Notes: a model not told the origin generated them from the sequence alone. Counted from the stretch's first letter, positions 26,706 through 36,407 are shown. The stretch: 37,457 nt of DNA from Flavobacteriales bacterium UBA7325 (GCA_002471375.1 DKPV01000004.1:44282-81738); one strand, 5' to 3'. Made by a program: numbers and translations.

Positions 26706-29336
26706 CTATCTCTGCCGAATGTATCCGGGTTTTCCTTTCTTCACATCGAAAATCCAAGTATAATTTCCAATGAAGTGTGATTTAAAGAATCCCTTCTTTC
26801 GGTATTCTGAGTTTGGAATATAAGCCCTGAATTTTTTGTTCAACCCACCAACTTTAGTCTGTGGCGCAACACCATCTAAAAGACAAGGAGCTTTAAACTT
26901 GTGACGTTCGAAATCACTACCATATTGCCAGATTTCTTCCCATTCTGACATCTTAATAGTACCTGATGATGCATTCTCAGGAGCGATAATATAGAATCCA
27001 CCGAAGTTTATTTTGCCACGCAATTCATCAATGATTCCTAGGGCATAGGCAAAGCCCATACTATGACAAACAATAAAGAGTGTATCATTGTCTGATTTAT
27101 TTGGGATCTCATTAAATCTTTGAATCAAATTACGGCCAGCAATTGTTCCATTTTCTTTCCGTTCATTGAAGCCATCTTCATTGGGGTCAAGATTAAATAG
27201 TGTTACTGTTTTTTGACTACTCGAGCTGAATAAGCCTCCTATTCCTTCATTCTTACATATGTGGTCGCTCATGTTACGACATCGTTCGGGGTACACCCCA
27301 GATAGGGTGGTGAATCCTACGAGACTTCGATGATTAGATGTAGTCACAGAAAAATGACCATCTGCGTAATAAGTCTCTTCAGGGTTAATTCTTGCCGCAA
27401 ATCGCAGATTCATTTCTTTCCAGCGTTCCCAATAGTTATAGCGATCAAAATCGTAAATCATATTGCTAGACTTTGGATGTTCTAGGCCATTTTGAGTGAT
27501 GTCATAGAAGTTCTCCTCTATAGTTTGTTTTGTTGATGTTGGTCTGTATCCATTTACAAAAACGAGGATTCGTTTTGCAGGATTTTTCAATTTCATTTTT
27601 GCAGTGATATCAGATCCAAGATGATTGAATATTCGCTGCGATTCTAAATTTCCGGAAGCATCAAGGTAGTTGACAACCATGTAATGACTCTGAGCTTGCT
27701 CCGAAAAATCGATTGTAGATAGAGATAATGAATCCGAATCTGAAATAAATCGACATTGCATCTTTCCATCAATCATTTGACTACTAAAATAGAGCACCTT
27801 CTTACGGCGCTTCAGTATCCATTTACCGTGTTTCTTTACCAGAAGTTGCGAACCTAACTCCTCCTCTCCTAGGAGTGGGGTTTCGTGATTTCCCTTGAGC
27901 AGTTTGAGCGTCTTCTTCATTGAAAGTCCTTCAAACTCCTTCACTTCACCTGACTCAACTTCATACATTGAGTAGCCTTTATTGATAATGAAGAAGAGTT
28001 CGAAGAAGAGAAAACTGAAAACAACGAACAGAATGAAGCGAGCAATCCAACGTGTTAGTTGCAAGTTTATTGGATTCATTTTAATCCAACGAATTGTTTT
28101 TCGACTGGCGATAATTAAGCCTATTATCATTAGAATGAAACCAAGAAAATGTAAGATATTGATGCGGTAGTCCTGGATGTGGAATAATGGCTTAAAGAAG
28201 AAGTTTGTAATGTCGAGATGGTACGAATACTGATTTCGTTTATACGGCCGTTTGATTGATTTCAAAAAGAGGTCATCCGAAATAAGAATATTCCCGTTAG
28301 CATCTTCTTCCCAAAGATAGAACGCCACCATACCACTATTAGTCCGGACATCTTCATAATCATCGTAAGGCATGTAGCTGCGACAACCCTGTTGCAAGGC
28401 ATCCCATTGGGTCATGGTCAAATTGAAACCTCCTGACAGGTCCATCAAATTATTAGTTGTGGACTGACCAGGGCCGTCATTTTCCCATGAGTCTTTCAAA
28501 TCTCCAATTCCGTATCCAAGTTGCCGAGCAAGTTCGATCTTAAGATCTTTGCCCGTCTTAACAAATCCCACAGACTTACTTCGGACCATGAAGCCTTGGA
28601 TATCATCTTGTACAAATCCAGGAGTAATAAAAATGTAGTAAGCTGACTTAGTTGCTTTAGGGTTTGCCTCAAAGTAGGCATCCCGAATTTCTTGCATCTG
28701 TTCAGTATAGCGATCCTTTTGTTCACTGGGGTTATCGAGTAATCGCTTTGAGAACTTTTCGTACTTAAAACGGGGCTTTATACTTACTGAAAACTCGAGT
28801 TGCGCTTGGCCGTATATGGTGTTTAGATAATCTTCAATACTGTCCCCTTTTAATTTCGAGTGGAGAAGTGGTACGATGATGAGGTTTTCCTTGTGACGCT
28901 CGTATACGCGTACATATATTTTACCGATGATATGATCATCGAGTAAAACATCCAACCGATAATTATACTTCGAAGCCGGCAAAATGAGTTTTACGCTATC
29001 CTTAGTAATATCGAGATCAGCTTGGACATAACTAGAATCATGGATGACAAAATTTACTCTCTCCCTTTGTTTTAGCGATAGATTAGACCAGTTCATAAGT
29101 ATGCTATCAACTGAATCAGTTGCAACTGACTTATATGGAATTACATATTTATTAGAATCTGGATGATTGTAGGATGGATAGTTTTCGCTCCACTCCTCAT
29201 ATTCATAAGTATCAAATCCACTTATGGAATTAACCGCTTGAAAAGTCGCTTTTGGAATAGAATCTTGAGCATACAGAGTACCATCCCATGTTAGGGGGAG
29301 ACTACAGACAATTGCGATAAAGATTACTATTCTCAC
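26706..29336 (-). CDS. Membrane protein: degenerate metallopeptidase-like part plus GxSxG hydrolase part
   Basis: 876 residues, not assignable as a whole. Signal peptide 1-23 (LYAQ). Residues about 150-325 look like a zincin: IELARQLGYGIGDL (267-280) stands where HExxHxxG would be, and TTNNLMDLSGGFNLTMTQWDAL (293-314 region) resembles the conserved NLMDYSGG...QWD block that follows such sites, yet the zinc histidines and glutamate are gone. Two membrane helices follow (about 394-411 and 430-452). Residues about 585-876 are alpha/beta-hydrolase-like: RILVFVNGYRP as first strand and CHSMGF (757-762, nucleophile Ser759) as elbow; H854 is one candidate for the catalytic His. With a signal peptide and two helices, both soluble parts would lie in the periplasm if all three helices behave as predicted. 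Function unknown. It stands alone after a terminator. Confidence 0.82.
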   Translation of the reverse strand: MRIVIFIAIVCSLPLTWDGTLYAQDSIPKATFQAVNSISGFDTYEYEEWSENYPSYNHPDSNKYVIPYKSVATDSVDSILMNWSNLSLKQRERVNFVIHDSSYVQADLDITKDSVKLILPASKYNYRLDVLLDDHIIGKIYVRVYERHKENLIIVPLLHSKLKGDSIEDYLNTIYGQAQLEFSVSIKPRFKYEKFSKRLLDNPSEQKDRYTEQMQEIRDAYFEANPKATKSAYYIFITPGFVQDDIQGFMVRSKSVGFVKTGKDLKIELARQLGYGIGDLKDSWENDGPGQSTTNNLMDLSGGFNLTMTQWDALQQGCRSYMPYDDYEDVRTNSGMVAFYLWEEDANGNILISDDLFLKSIKRPYKRNQYSYHLDITNFFFKPLFHIQDYRINILHFLGFILMIIGLIIASRKTIRWIKMNPINLQLTRWIARFILFVVFSFLFFELFFIINKGYSMYEVESGEVKEFEGLSMKKTLKLLKGNHETPLLGEEELGSQLLVKKHGKWILKRRKKVLYFSSQMIDGKMQCRFISDSDSLSLSTIDFSEQAQSHYMVVNYLDASGNLESQRIFNHLGSDITAKMKLKNPAKRILVFVNGYRPTSTKQTIEENFYDITQNGLEHPKSSNMIYDFDRYNYWERWKEMNLRFAARINPEETYYADGHFSVTTSNHRSLVGFTTLSGVYPERCRNMSDHICKNEGIGGLFSSSSQKTVTLFNLDPNEDGFNERKENGTIAGRNLIQRFNEIPNKSDNDTLFIVCHSMGFAYALGIIDELRGKINFGGFYIIAPENASSGTIKMSEWEEIWQYGSDFERHKFKAPCLLDGVAPQTKVGGLNKKFRAYIPNSEYRKKGFFKSHFIGNYTWIFDVKKGKPGYIRQR

Positions 29337-29373
29337 GTGATTAAAACTGTTGGTAAAGATAGACTTAATGAAC

Positions 29374-29400
29374 GAAAAAGACTCGCACTTTAGTGCGAGC
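29374..29400 (-). terminator. Rho-independent terminator after the TonB receptor gene
   Basis: CTCGCACT (29382-29389) and AGTGCGAG (29392-29399) form a perfect 8-pair stem with a tiny loop; on the minus strand it is followed by TCTTTTT (A run 29375-29379). It lies about 40 bases after the receptor stop and 38 bases before the 876-residue gene, separating the two units. Confidence 0.88.
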
Positions 29401-29438
29401 CTTATGGAATTAATTCTTATGCTATTTTTTAATCTGAT

Positions 29439-31676
29439 CTATTTATCCTGACCCTCCTCGTCTTTCTTTACTTGCGGAATTGCTAAACGGAAGCCTGCAT
29501 AGATGTTCATCTGCATGACAGGAGCCCAAATTCTAGTCGCGTCAAACTCATTGCTAAATGGGTTCTCGGCATCAATAATTGGGTTTTGTTGTGTGTAATT
29601 TGTTAGATTTTCTCCACCGAGGTAAAATTCCCAATTCTTAAAGATATGTGTGATTTGTGCATTCACGATCGGGTATACTTTACTCGTAAGATCGGCAGTC
29701 GTTAGACCTCCTGGAAGCTGTGATACTGGCAAACGTGCTTCTCCGAAAACAGAACCTGTTACATCAAACAACCAGCGTCTATTTCTCGATGTATAAGAAA
29801 TATTAAGAAAGCCACGATGTTGCGGAATCATTACTTTCTGCTGTAGTTTTCCACCATAAGTGGCTTTTACATCCAACCATTTGTAAGCTCCTCGTAGAAC
29901 AACTCGCTTCCCTGCATTTACCTCTATTTCTACTTGTAGACTGTTCGAAAACGACTTTCCTTGAAGTGAATTGAAGATAATAGAGTTCAGATCCGCATCT
30001 CGATCAATTATTAATTGATTTTCGAATCGCGTGTGATAAAAATCGACTGTGATTGAGTGCGCATTTTTGAATAGCTTGAAACGTTGGACAAAACTTCCTC
30101 CCATATTCCACGAAACTTCCGGTTGAATACTATCGGGAGCGATCCAATCTCTTGAAGAGGCAAGAAGTGAGACATTATCGATCAAGTAATTTGGAACACG
30201 CCAACCTTTTCCTGCTGTAGCTCTTAAATCAGTATACTCAGTCAAAGCGTACTTAAGATGTATTCGAGGAGATGCTTGTAGACCAAAAATATTATGATAG
30301 TCTGCTCGGGCGCCAAGCACTGCAGACAACCTGGCTCCAGTATAACTGTATTCTCCAAAAGCACCAGGGACAATCTCTAAACGATCATTATTAAGTGTAT
30401 CGACAGCCTGATCCATGTCACTGTACACAAAGCTTGAACCTAGCTTGAACTTGTGAGAGGAGTTATCTATGATACCATCATAAATTGCATTTATGTATGC
30501 CCGTTTTTCCACTCCTTCAAATCTTCTTGGACCAAAATCAGCGGTTAATGTCTGATATTTCATATTGTACACAACACCAAAAGAATGCTGTGGTTTTTTA
30601 AGGAAGAATCCAGTCTTTGCATAAAGATCTATATGACGAGAGTCCAGCGTAACACCATAAATTGATGATGTATCTGCATTTGTACCATCAAAGGTCATTT
30701 GGCCACCGATTTTATTATCCCAATAGGCATTCCAACCTAACTGAGCCTCCATCTTTTTCCCTTGATATTGGTAACGATTGAACAATGCGAAGTTTGTCCC
30801 ATTTGTGAAATCGCGAAAACCATCTCTGTTCTCATCGAATTTGAATGGTGTAGTAGATGCATGAGCAAAAATTCCAGAAGTCCATTTCTCGCCAAGAGCA
30901 AAACCAGAGTTAAAGTTGAGTTCAGCTCGTCCAAATCTGTTGGTGTATGCATTGAGAAATAGCTTCTCCATGCTAGCAGGTTTCTTGAGTTCTATGTTCA
31001 CCAAACCCACCATGGATTCATAACCATTGACAACATTACCTGTCCCTTTTGTGATTTGCATCGATTGAATCCATGTTCCGGGCATAGAATTTAAGCCAAA
31101 GGAACTTTCCAATCCTCTTAAATAGGGGATGTTTTCAAATTGAATCTGCGTGTATACGCCATCAACACCCATCATGTGGATTTTCTTAGCACCCGATACG
31201 GCATCCGTTATGTTGACGTCTACTGAGGCGTTCGTCTCAAATGTCTCAGAAAGGTTACAGCATGCAGCTTTCTTTAGTTCAGCAGCGCCTATATTCTCAA
31301 CATGAAGAACTTTTAAACGTTGAATCCCATGTCCCTTTTCTTTGGCTCGTATGATCACTTCCGGCAGTAATTGATCCGAATAAAGTGTAATATCGAAAGC
31401 TGCAAAACGATCCTTACGATGTACAACAATTGTATCAGAAACAAATCCAAGAGCGCTTATCACGAGCGTGTCAGGGAGGGTCTTAGGTAAGATGATTTCA
31501 AAGGTTCCATCTTCTTCAGACATTACACCTCTCTTGGCATTGAGTAATTTAATTCTGGCTCCCCAGATCGGTTCTTTTTTGTCGGTGGTTTCTTGACCGA
31601 ATACGACACCTTTTACCTGTGCACTTGCTCCAAAAAGAACCAGTGTGCAAAGCACAGCTATAAGTATTAATTTCAT
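29439..31676 (-). CDS. TonB-dependent receptor paired with a HYC_CC_PP protein
   Basis: 745 residues. Signal peptide 1-19 (ASAQ), a CarboxypepD_reg-like beta domain (about 20-110), a plug domain (about 125-235; AACCNLSETFETNASVDV and GVYTQIQFENIPYLRG) and an outer-membrane barrel to the end, finishing with NAQITHIFKNWEFYLGGENL and a final barrel strand. The CC in the plug is a mark of the receptor group that, from memory, accompanies HYC_CC_PP proteins and is often linked to copper or other metals; the substrate here is inferred only. It follows the HYC_CC_PP gene after 54 bases in the same direction and ends in a strong terminator. Confidence 0.93.
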   Translation of the reverse strand: MKLILIAVLCTLVLFGASAQVKGVVFGQETTDKKEPIWGARIKLLNAKRGVMSEEDGTFEIILPKTLPDTLVISALGFVSDTIVVHRKDRFAAFDITLYSDQLLPEVIIRAKEKGHGIQRLKVLHVENIGAAELKKAACCNLSETFETNASVDVNITDAVSGAKKIHMMGVDGVYTQIQFENIPYLRGLESSFGLNSMPGTWIQSMQITKGTGNVVNGYESMVGLVNIELKKPASMEKLFLNAYTNRFGRAELNFNSGFALGEKWTSGIFAHASTTPFKFDENRDGFRDFTNGTNFALFNRYQYQGKKMEAQLGWNAYWDNKIGGQMTFDGTNADTSSIYGVTLDSRHIDLYAKTGFFLKKPQHSFGVVYNMKYQTLTADFGPRRFEGVEKRAYINAIYDGIIDNSSHKFKLGSSFVYSDMDQAVDTLNNDRLEIVPGAFGEYSYTGARLSAVLGARADYHNIFGLQASPRIHLKYALTEYTDLRATAGKGWRVPNYLIDNVSLLASSRDWIAPDSIQPEVSWNMGGSFVQRFKLFKNAHSITVDFYHTRFENQLIIDRDADLNSIIFNSLQGKSFSNSLQVEIEVNAGKRVVLRGAYKWLDVKATYGGKLQQKVMIPQHRGFLNISYTSRNRRWLFDVTGSVFGEARLPVSQLPGGLTTADLTSKVYPIVNAQITHIFKNWEFYLGGENLTNYTQQNPIIDAENPFSNEFDATRIWAPVMQMNIYAGFRLAIPQVKKDEEGQDK

Positions 31677-31730
31677 TTTATTTGAATTTCACGGTTATTA
31701 TTGCTTTCCTAATCGAAAGAATTCGTGAGA

Positions 31731-32168
31731 TCAAATGAGCCAAACTTGGTGTTGTGTAATACGTTCGCTCCTGGATAGTGGCGGAGGATTCGCATAGTTA
31801 TGAGGTTGTAAATCTTTATTTGTACTCGCAACCTTTGGAAGTCCAATATCCTTATTGTAGTTAGCTACGAATGCTACATCTTGAATGTCTTGAAAATAAT
31901 CGAGATTAAGCTTAAGTATCTTTATCTCATCGCTGCAGCAATCGTGCTCATCAGTATGTGAGTTCTCTTCAGCCTCAGAGTGTGATTCACTTTCACAGCA
32001 CGGTTCATTATATATCGCTTTAGACTTACAGTGGTCATCAATTGCAACAATGTATGAAGTAAGGTCACCTTCCTCGCGACATGAATGCGAAAACTCACTG
32101 ACCCCTATACTTCCAAGAAGTACAAGTGTCAATCCAGATAACCATATGGCAGTTCTTAGCTTACGCAC
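31731..32168 (-). CDS. HYC_CC_PP family protein (Cys/His-rich, exported)
   Basis: 145 residues from a GTG at 32168; an in-frame TTG at 32183 would add five residues, and there is no ATG before the upstream stop. The GTG start gives a good signal peptide (RKLRTAIWLSGLTLVLLGSIG). The mature part has the family marks: a His-Cys pair (DDHCKSK), CC pairs (EPCCES, HDCCSDE), a His/Glu-rich segment between them and the tail NPPPLSRSERITQHQVWLI. Such proteins are found next to TonB receptors and are thought to handle metal ions in the periplasm; binding is inferred from the Cys and His content. A -7 promoter-like element and an inverted repeat overlap its start (32167-32191). Confidence 0.85.
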   Translation of the reverse strand: MRKLRTAIWLSGLTLVLLGSIGVSEFSHSCREEGDLTSYIVAIDDHCKSKAIYNEPCCESESHSEAEENSHTDEHDCCSDEIKILKLNLDYFQDIQDVAFVANYNKDIGLPKVASTNKDLQPHNYANPPPLSRSERITQHQVWLI

Positions 32169-32191
32169 AGAACAAATATACAATGTTCTGT
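32167..32191. promoter_or_regulatory. Perfect inverted repeat with -7 element over the HYC_CC_PP start
   Basis: ACAGAACA (32167-32174) and TGTTCTGT (32184-32191) are exact inverted 8-mers around a 9-base spacer. On the minus strand TATATTTG (32173-32180), a full TAnnTTTG match, lies within it. A dimeric repressor bound here would cover the promoter; in RNA the repeat could instead fold into a hairpin at the start codon. No good -33 TTTG was seen at the usual distance. Confidence 0.55.
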
Positions 32192-32236
32192 CAACAATAA
32201 ATAAACAGAATTAGATCATTCTTGAAATGTTTCCAG

Positions 32237-32244
32237 TAGTTTTG
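32237..32244 (+). promoter_or_regulatory. Possible -7 promoter element of the nfu gene (TAGTTTTG)
   Basis: Full match to TAnnTTTG, 21 bases before the ATG at 32266. The -33 region (near 32211, TTAG) is only a weak match. Confidence 0.4.
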
Positions 32245-32265
32245 TAGTCTCTTAACATTAGAAAT

Positions 32266-32868
32266 ATGAAGGTACCAGTTACTGTTTACGCCGAAATGAC
32301 CCCGAATCCAACAACGATGAAATTCGTAGTTAATAAGCATTTATTAGCAATGGGTGATTCTGCAGAATTTAGTTCAATGGCAGAAGCCAAGGGTTATTCA
32401 CCATTGGCAGAGGAGTTATTCAACTTGCCGTTTGTTAAGGGGGTTTTTATCGCTTCAAATTTTGTCACAATCACAAAAACGGATAATCTATCTTGGGATT
32501 TCATTACGATGGAACTTCGAGAGTTTATTCGTAACTGGATCGGTGATGCTAAGGAAGTCTTAGTAATGATGCCTCCTAAAAATGCTGTTCCAGCTGATGA
32601 TGAGACTCAAGCGCCGAAGAAAGAATTTGAAGTGTCTGAATATGACGACGCCATTCGCGGACTTCTTGATGAGTATGTTCGTCCAGCGGTTGAGAATGAT
32701 GGAGGTGCAATTGACTTCAGAGGATTTGAAGACGGAATTGTTACTGTTGTTCTACGAGGATCGTGTGCAGGATGTCCATCAAGTACTCAAACACTTAAAG
32801 GTGGAATTGAGACTTTACTTAAGAATCATCTGCCCGAAGTGACGGAAGTCGTTGCTGAGAATGAATAG
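32266..32868 (+). CDS. Nfu-type iron-sulfur cluster carrier protein
   Basis: 200 residues. The N-terminal Nfu_N domain (about 5-100) starts with EMTPNPTTMKFVVN and includes LFNLPFVKGVFIASNFVTITK; the C-terminal NifU-like domain (about 120-200) has RPAVENDGGAIDFRGF and the cluster-binding RGSCAGCPSS. It receives and passes on Fe-S clusters in the cytosol, like human NFU1 or plant Nfu4/5. It is divergent from the HYC_CC_PP/TonB receptor unit, so both promoters sit in about 100 bases and may share the inverted repeat. No clear terminator follows before the convergent GLPGLI gene 37 bases on. Confidence 0.95.
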   Translation: MKVPVTVYAEMTPNPTTMKFVVNKHLLAMGDSAEFSSMAEAKGYSPLAEELFNLPFVKGVFIASNFVTITKTDNLSWDFITMELREFIRNWIGDAKEVLVMMPPKNAVPADDETQAPKKEFEVSEYDDAIRGLLDEYVRPAVENDGGAIDFRGFEDGIVTVVLRGSCAGCPSSTQTLKGGIETLLKNHLPEVTEVVAENE

Positions 32869-32905
32869 TCATCCTACATCATTTCGTTACGAGAAGAGTC
32901 AGCTG

Positions 32906-33637
32906 TTAAAGCCAACTAAACATCGAGTTCAAGTCATCTTTTTTGACCCATTGTCCCATTTTTTCTAGGAGAACGGATTTTAATTCTGACACAGTATAGA
33001 CTTCTTTCGGTTCTTTTACTGGTTTCATTTTAGCTTCTGGCGGCGCCATTGCTTCAACGGATTTAGCAAAATAGACAATACTTCCGTTTTCAGTCGCAAG
33101 ACCAAGTACTGCACCTGGAAGACCATCAAATCCTTCTGGACCTACGGATGGAGAAATGTCAGTTGTGAACCATGCATAAATTCTCGTAGTATCATCAATT
33201 TGGAGAATAGACCTTCTACATAGATAACCAGCAATTTTACGCTTACGATCTGTTACCTGCCATTGACGAGGCTGAATTGAATCTTTAATCGTTGTAGGAG
33301 TTCCCCACATGTCCATCATGATGGTTTTCTGGTTCTTCGTATAATCTTTATAGATCGTATTATGCGTAGTGAGGTATTTCATGAACCCTTGCTCTGGCTC
33401 ATCACTCTCTATAGGTTTAAAGGCCGATTGCGTTTTCGTGAAATACATTTCAAATTGCTCGTATTTCCACTTTACATCCTTATCAAGAAATCGCGCAACT
33501 CTCGGGTTGTCAGCAAACATCTTTTTAAGGTTCGTTTTTCGTTCGAAAATGATCTTTCCCGAGGTCATTTGAGCGAAGGAAGTACTGGTCATCAATACCA
33601 ATACACCAGCTGCGAATATCTTTTTAAAGCATCCCAT
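32906..33637 (-). CDS. GLPGLI family protein
   Basis: 243 residues with a signal peptide (1-22, TSFAQ). The family mark is the Gly-Leu-Pro-Gly block, here GFDGLPGAVLGL, following a segment with YLCRRSILQ and an AWFTTDISPSVGPEGF stretch. GLPGLI proteins are secreted or periplasmic, of unknown function, and usually sit beside a TonB-type barrel, as here: the start overlaps the end of the 927-residue barrel gene by 14 bases. The basic, short start MGCFKKIF fits the signal peptide and the overlap. Confidence 0.9.
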   Translation of the reverse strand: MGCFKKIFAAGVLVLMTSTSFAQMTSGKIIFERKTNLKKMFADNPRVARFLDKDVKWKYEQFEMYFTKTQSAFKPIESDEPEQGFMKYLTTHNTIYKDYTKNQKTIMMDMWGTPTTIKDSIQPRQWQVTDRKRKIAGYLCRRSILQIDDTTRIYAWFTTDISPSVGPEGFDGLPGAVLGLATENGSIVYFAKSVEAMAPPEAKMKPVKEPKEVYTVSELKSVLLEKMGQWVKKDDLNSMFSWL

Positions 33638-36407
33638 TGAAATCTTCTTCTGTAGTTTTTCTATTATTAAACCTCAACGTAGCCTTCAACAAGAAGTAAC
33701 GCGAGATAATTTGAGTTCTGTAATCTGTAATAATGTTTCCGTTCACTTCACGACGAGCGTTGACATTCTGGTTGAAAATGTCATTTCCGATTAGGCTGAT
33801 CTCGAGGTTTTGAGTTTTCAAGAATTTCTTGCTGATCTCAGCATTCAAAACAAAGTACTCAGTGTCATAGAATCCGTCACCTGGCTGTGAGTTCTTAGTG
33901 TACGTCCCGTCAAATCCAACAGTGAATCCTTTTGGTAATCTCCACTCGCCCCATGCTCCATAATTCTCAATAGAGTATGGCGTACCATCAGGGTTCAAAG
34001 TGCTTATTGCATTATTGAATGAATACTGCGTCTCAATTCCTAATTCGAGTGAATCGCCAAGGAATGAGAAATCAAGGTCGATTGCAGGTGTTAAACCAAA
34101 GTTGTTCGTCAAGTTTTCTTCACCGTCAATGAAATTTGTATTTCTGAAATAGTTAGCGTTGAATTCTGGACGGATCGTCATTTTTCTACCGAAGAATGGA
34201 AGACCTGCACCTGAATAGAGTATAGCAGATGCATTACCATCAACGTTTACTGTTTTTGAGACAGTTCTACCAAATTGATCATAGTTTGTCTCTGAAGAGA
34301 AAGCGTTATTAGTAATACTTGCGAAACTTCCCGCGTAAATGTATCTACCAGTTAAAGCACTCCAGTTGTTGAAACCAATGTTAACAGAGTGCTGATAGTT
34401 CGGTTTCAAATCTGGATTTCCTTCTTGGATTCTATTCGGATTTGAATTGTCCTGAACAGGGGCTAAATCATTAACTGAAGGTTGCTGCGAACTCGTTTGA
34501 TAATTGATGTTTACTCTCTTCGACATACTTGGTTTAAAGCTGTACTCGAATCGAGGAAGAATATTGTTGATATTCTGATTAATAGTAGAATCCGTAATTC
34601 TATTGAAGTTATTGATGTTGATATTACGTGCTCTTAAACCAATTTTAAAACGGTGCTTAGATGACTCGTAGATGTATCTTAATCCAGCACGATTTTGTTG
34701 ACGAATGTTTTCAAATTCATTAGATAAACCAATGTTTTGATCTGAGTAATCCTGAGTTAATGAATTAAAATTGAACGTTCGCTTATCCTGAATACTAACT
34801 CCGTATTGATACAAGTACTCGAATTCCAACTTAGTTTTCTTACCAAGTGGCTCGATATAGGTAAACGTCCCAAAATGATTAACATTTGAATTGTCATTGA
34901 TATTGGATTGTCTCGTTGTATCATCGAGTAGGAAGACAGAATAGTATTTTGTCTGAGAATTAAGTAAGCCGTCCGTTTCATTATCATCCAATGACAAGTC
35001 ATATCGAACTTCAAGCTCTCTTCTCTTTTTCATGAACTTACGTGTAAGGCGCGCAAATCCACTCGCTGAATAACCCTTTGAATCATTTATATTATTTACA
35101 TCTGTTCCGAGAGTCTGAGTACCTGTGGTATTAAAGAAGTCCGACACATTTATATCTTCAGTGTTTCCGGTATCATAAGATATTGAAGGCTTAATCTGAA
35201 GTGAAGTAAGTGAGTCAAGATAAATGTCAAGATTTACATTGAATCTATGAGACTCTCCTTTTGTGATTGATCGAATTGAATCATCAGTAACATATGATGT
35301 ATCTGTCAAAAAGTAATTAGACTCACTGGCAGATGTTGCATCAAGGTAGTTGTTATAGTATGAGTAATTGAACCCAATTTTAGTTCGCTTATTCTCTCCG
35401 ATTTTATCTACGAAATAGACACCGGCAGTCAAAGTTCTTGGGATACCACTTGTATTTGATTGTGATCCTTGATCCCATCTACTTCCTCCTGAACTCTCAT
35501 TCGTAAGACCGAATTTCTTCATGTCACCCCATCCAAAATTAGATCGTGGTGTGTTAGATCCTAATGCGAATACAGAAATCTTTTGTGAACCACTGAACTT
35601 GTTTAATAAAAGTTCTCCTTCGTAGAAAGGATTTGTTCCCAATTCGCCATCAATAGGTGTCATGGCAAAATCGGAAGCTCCAGAAATTCTACCGAAGTAT
35701 CCTTTTTTAGCGGAATCTTTTAGCTTTAAATCAAGAACTTGAATCTTCTCATCATCGCCTCCAATCCCTTCGTCGTTCTCTTTTTCATAGATCTCCACGG
35801 TCTGGACTCCATCTGCGCCAAGGTTTTGAGTAGCGATCGTTGGGTCAGTTCCGAAGAACTCATCGCCATCTACTAGTACCTGACTGATTTCTTGCCCTTG
35901 AGAGGTGATCTTCCCATCCTTATCGACTGTAATTCCTGGTAGTTTTTTCAGTAGGTCCTCCACGACAGCTCCTTCATGTGTAGCAAATGAGTCTGCTGCA
36001 TATACGAGCGTGTCGCCACGATAATAGATAGGGTCTTTATAGGCATAAATCACGACTTCTTCCAAGTCCTGAGACTTCTTTGGCATTATAATAGATGGAA
36101 TAATTATCTCTTGATTATCCTCAGATCCAAATATGTAATACGTTTTTTCATCGTAGCCTTGAGCTTCAATAATCAAAGAGAAAGTGTCAATTTCCACCCC
36201 CTTGATATCGAATTTCCCGCTTGTATTTGTTCTAGCAAACCCCAACAGCATTGAATCCTTAATTCGGATAGCCATTGCAACAGCGTTGTAGAGTGGTTGT
36301 GTTCCGTTAGTATCGAATACTGTTCCTGTGACTTTCATTTCTTGCCCCCAAGAAAGAGAGAAGCAAAATACCATTGCCAGCGTTAGAATAAATTTGAATC
36401 GTTTCAT
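33624..36407 (-). CDS. Outer-membrane beta-barrel protein, TonB receptor-like
   Basis: 927 residues. Signal peptide 1-21 (LSWGQ), a carboxypeptidase-regulatory-like domain (about 24-110; VTGTVFDTNGTQPLYNAVAM), a plug-like domain (about 115-230; DTLVYAADSF, VEDLLKKLPGITVDKDGKI, QVLVDGDEFFG), and a long barrel (OMP_b-brl_3 type) with Asn-rich loops. It is likely an importer or a surface receptor whose ligand cannot be told; no clear TonB box was found. It is first in a two-gene unit with the GLPGLI gene. On the minus strand TATACTTG (36429-36436) is a 7 of 8 match to the -7 consensus, 21 bases before the start. Confidence 0.92.
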   Translation of the reverse strand: MKRFKFILTLAMVFCFSLSWGQEMKVTGTVFDTNGTQPLYNAVAMAIRIKDSMLLGFARTNTSGKFDIKGVEIDTFSLIIEAQGYDEKTYYIFGSEDNQEIIIPSIIMPKKSQDLEEVVIYAYKDPIYYRGDTLVYAADSFATHEGAVVEDLLKKLPGITVDKDGKITSQGQEISQVLVDGDEFFGTDPTIATQNLGADGVQTVEIYEKENDEGIGGDDEKIQVLDLKLKDSAKKGYFGRISGASDFAMTPIDGELGTNPFYEGELLLNKFSGSQKISVFALGSNTPRSNFGWGDMKKFGLTNESSGGSRWDQGSQSNTSGIPRTLTAGVYFVDKIGENKRTKIGFNYSYYNNYLDATSASESNYFLTDTSYVTDDSIRSITKGESHRFNVNLDIYLDSLTSLQIKPSISYDTGNTEDINVSDFFNTTGTQTLGTDVNNINDSKGYSASGFARLTRKFMKKRRELEVRYDLSLDDNETDGLLNSQTKYYSVFLLDDTTRQSNINDNSNVNHFGTFTYIEPLGKKTKLEFEYLYQYGVSIQDKRTFNFNSLTQDYSDQNIGLSNEFENIRQQNRAGLRYIYESSKHRFKIGLRARNININNFNRITDSTINQNINNILPRFEYSFKPSMSKRVNINYQTSSQQPSVNDLAPVQDNSNPNRIQEGNPDLKPNYQHSVNIGFNNWSALTGRYIYAGSFASITNNAFSSETNYDQFGRTVSKTVNVDGNASAILYSGAGLPFFGRKMTIRPEFNANYFRNTNFIDGEENLTNNFGLTPAIDLDFSFLGDSLELGIETQYSFNNAISTLNPDGTPYSIENYGAWGEWRLPKGFTVGFDGTYTKNSQPGDGFYDTEYFVLNAEISKKFLKTQNLEISLIGNDIFNQNVNARREVNGNIITDYRTQIISRYFLLKATLRFNNRKTTEEDFNGML

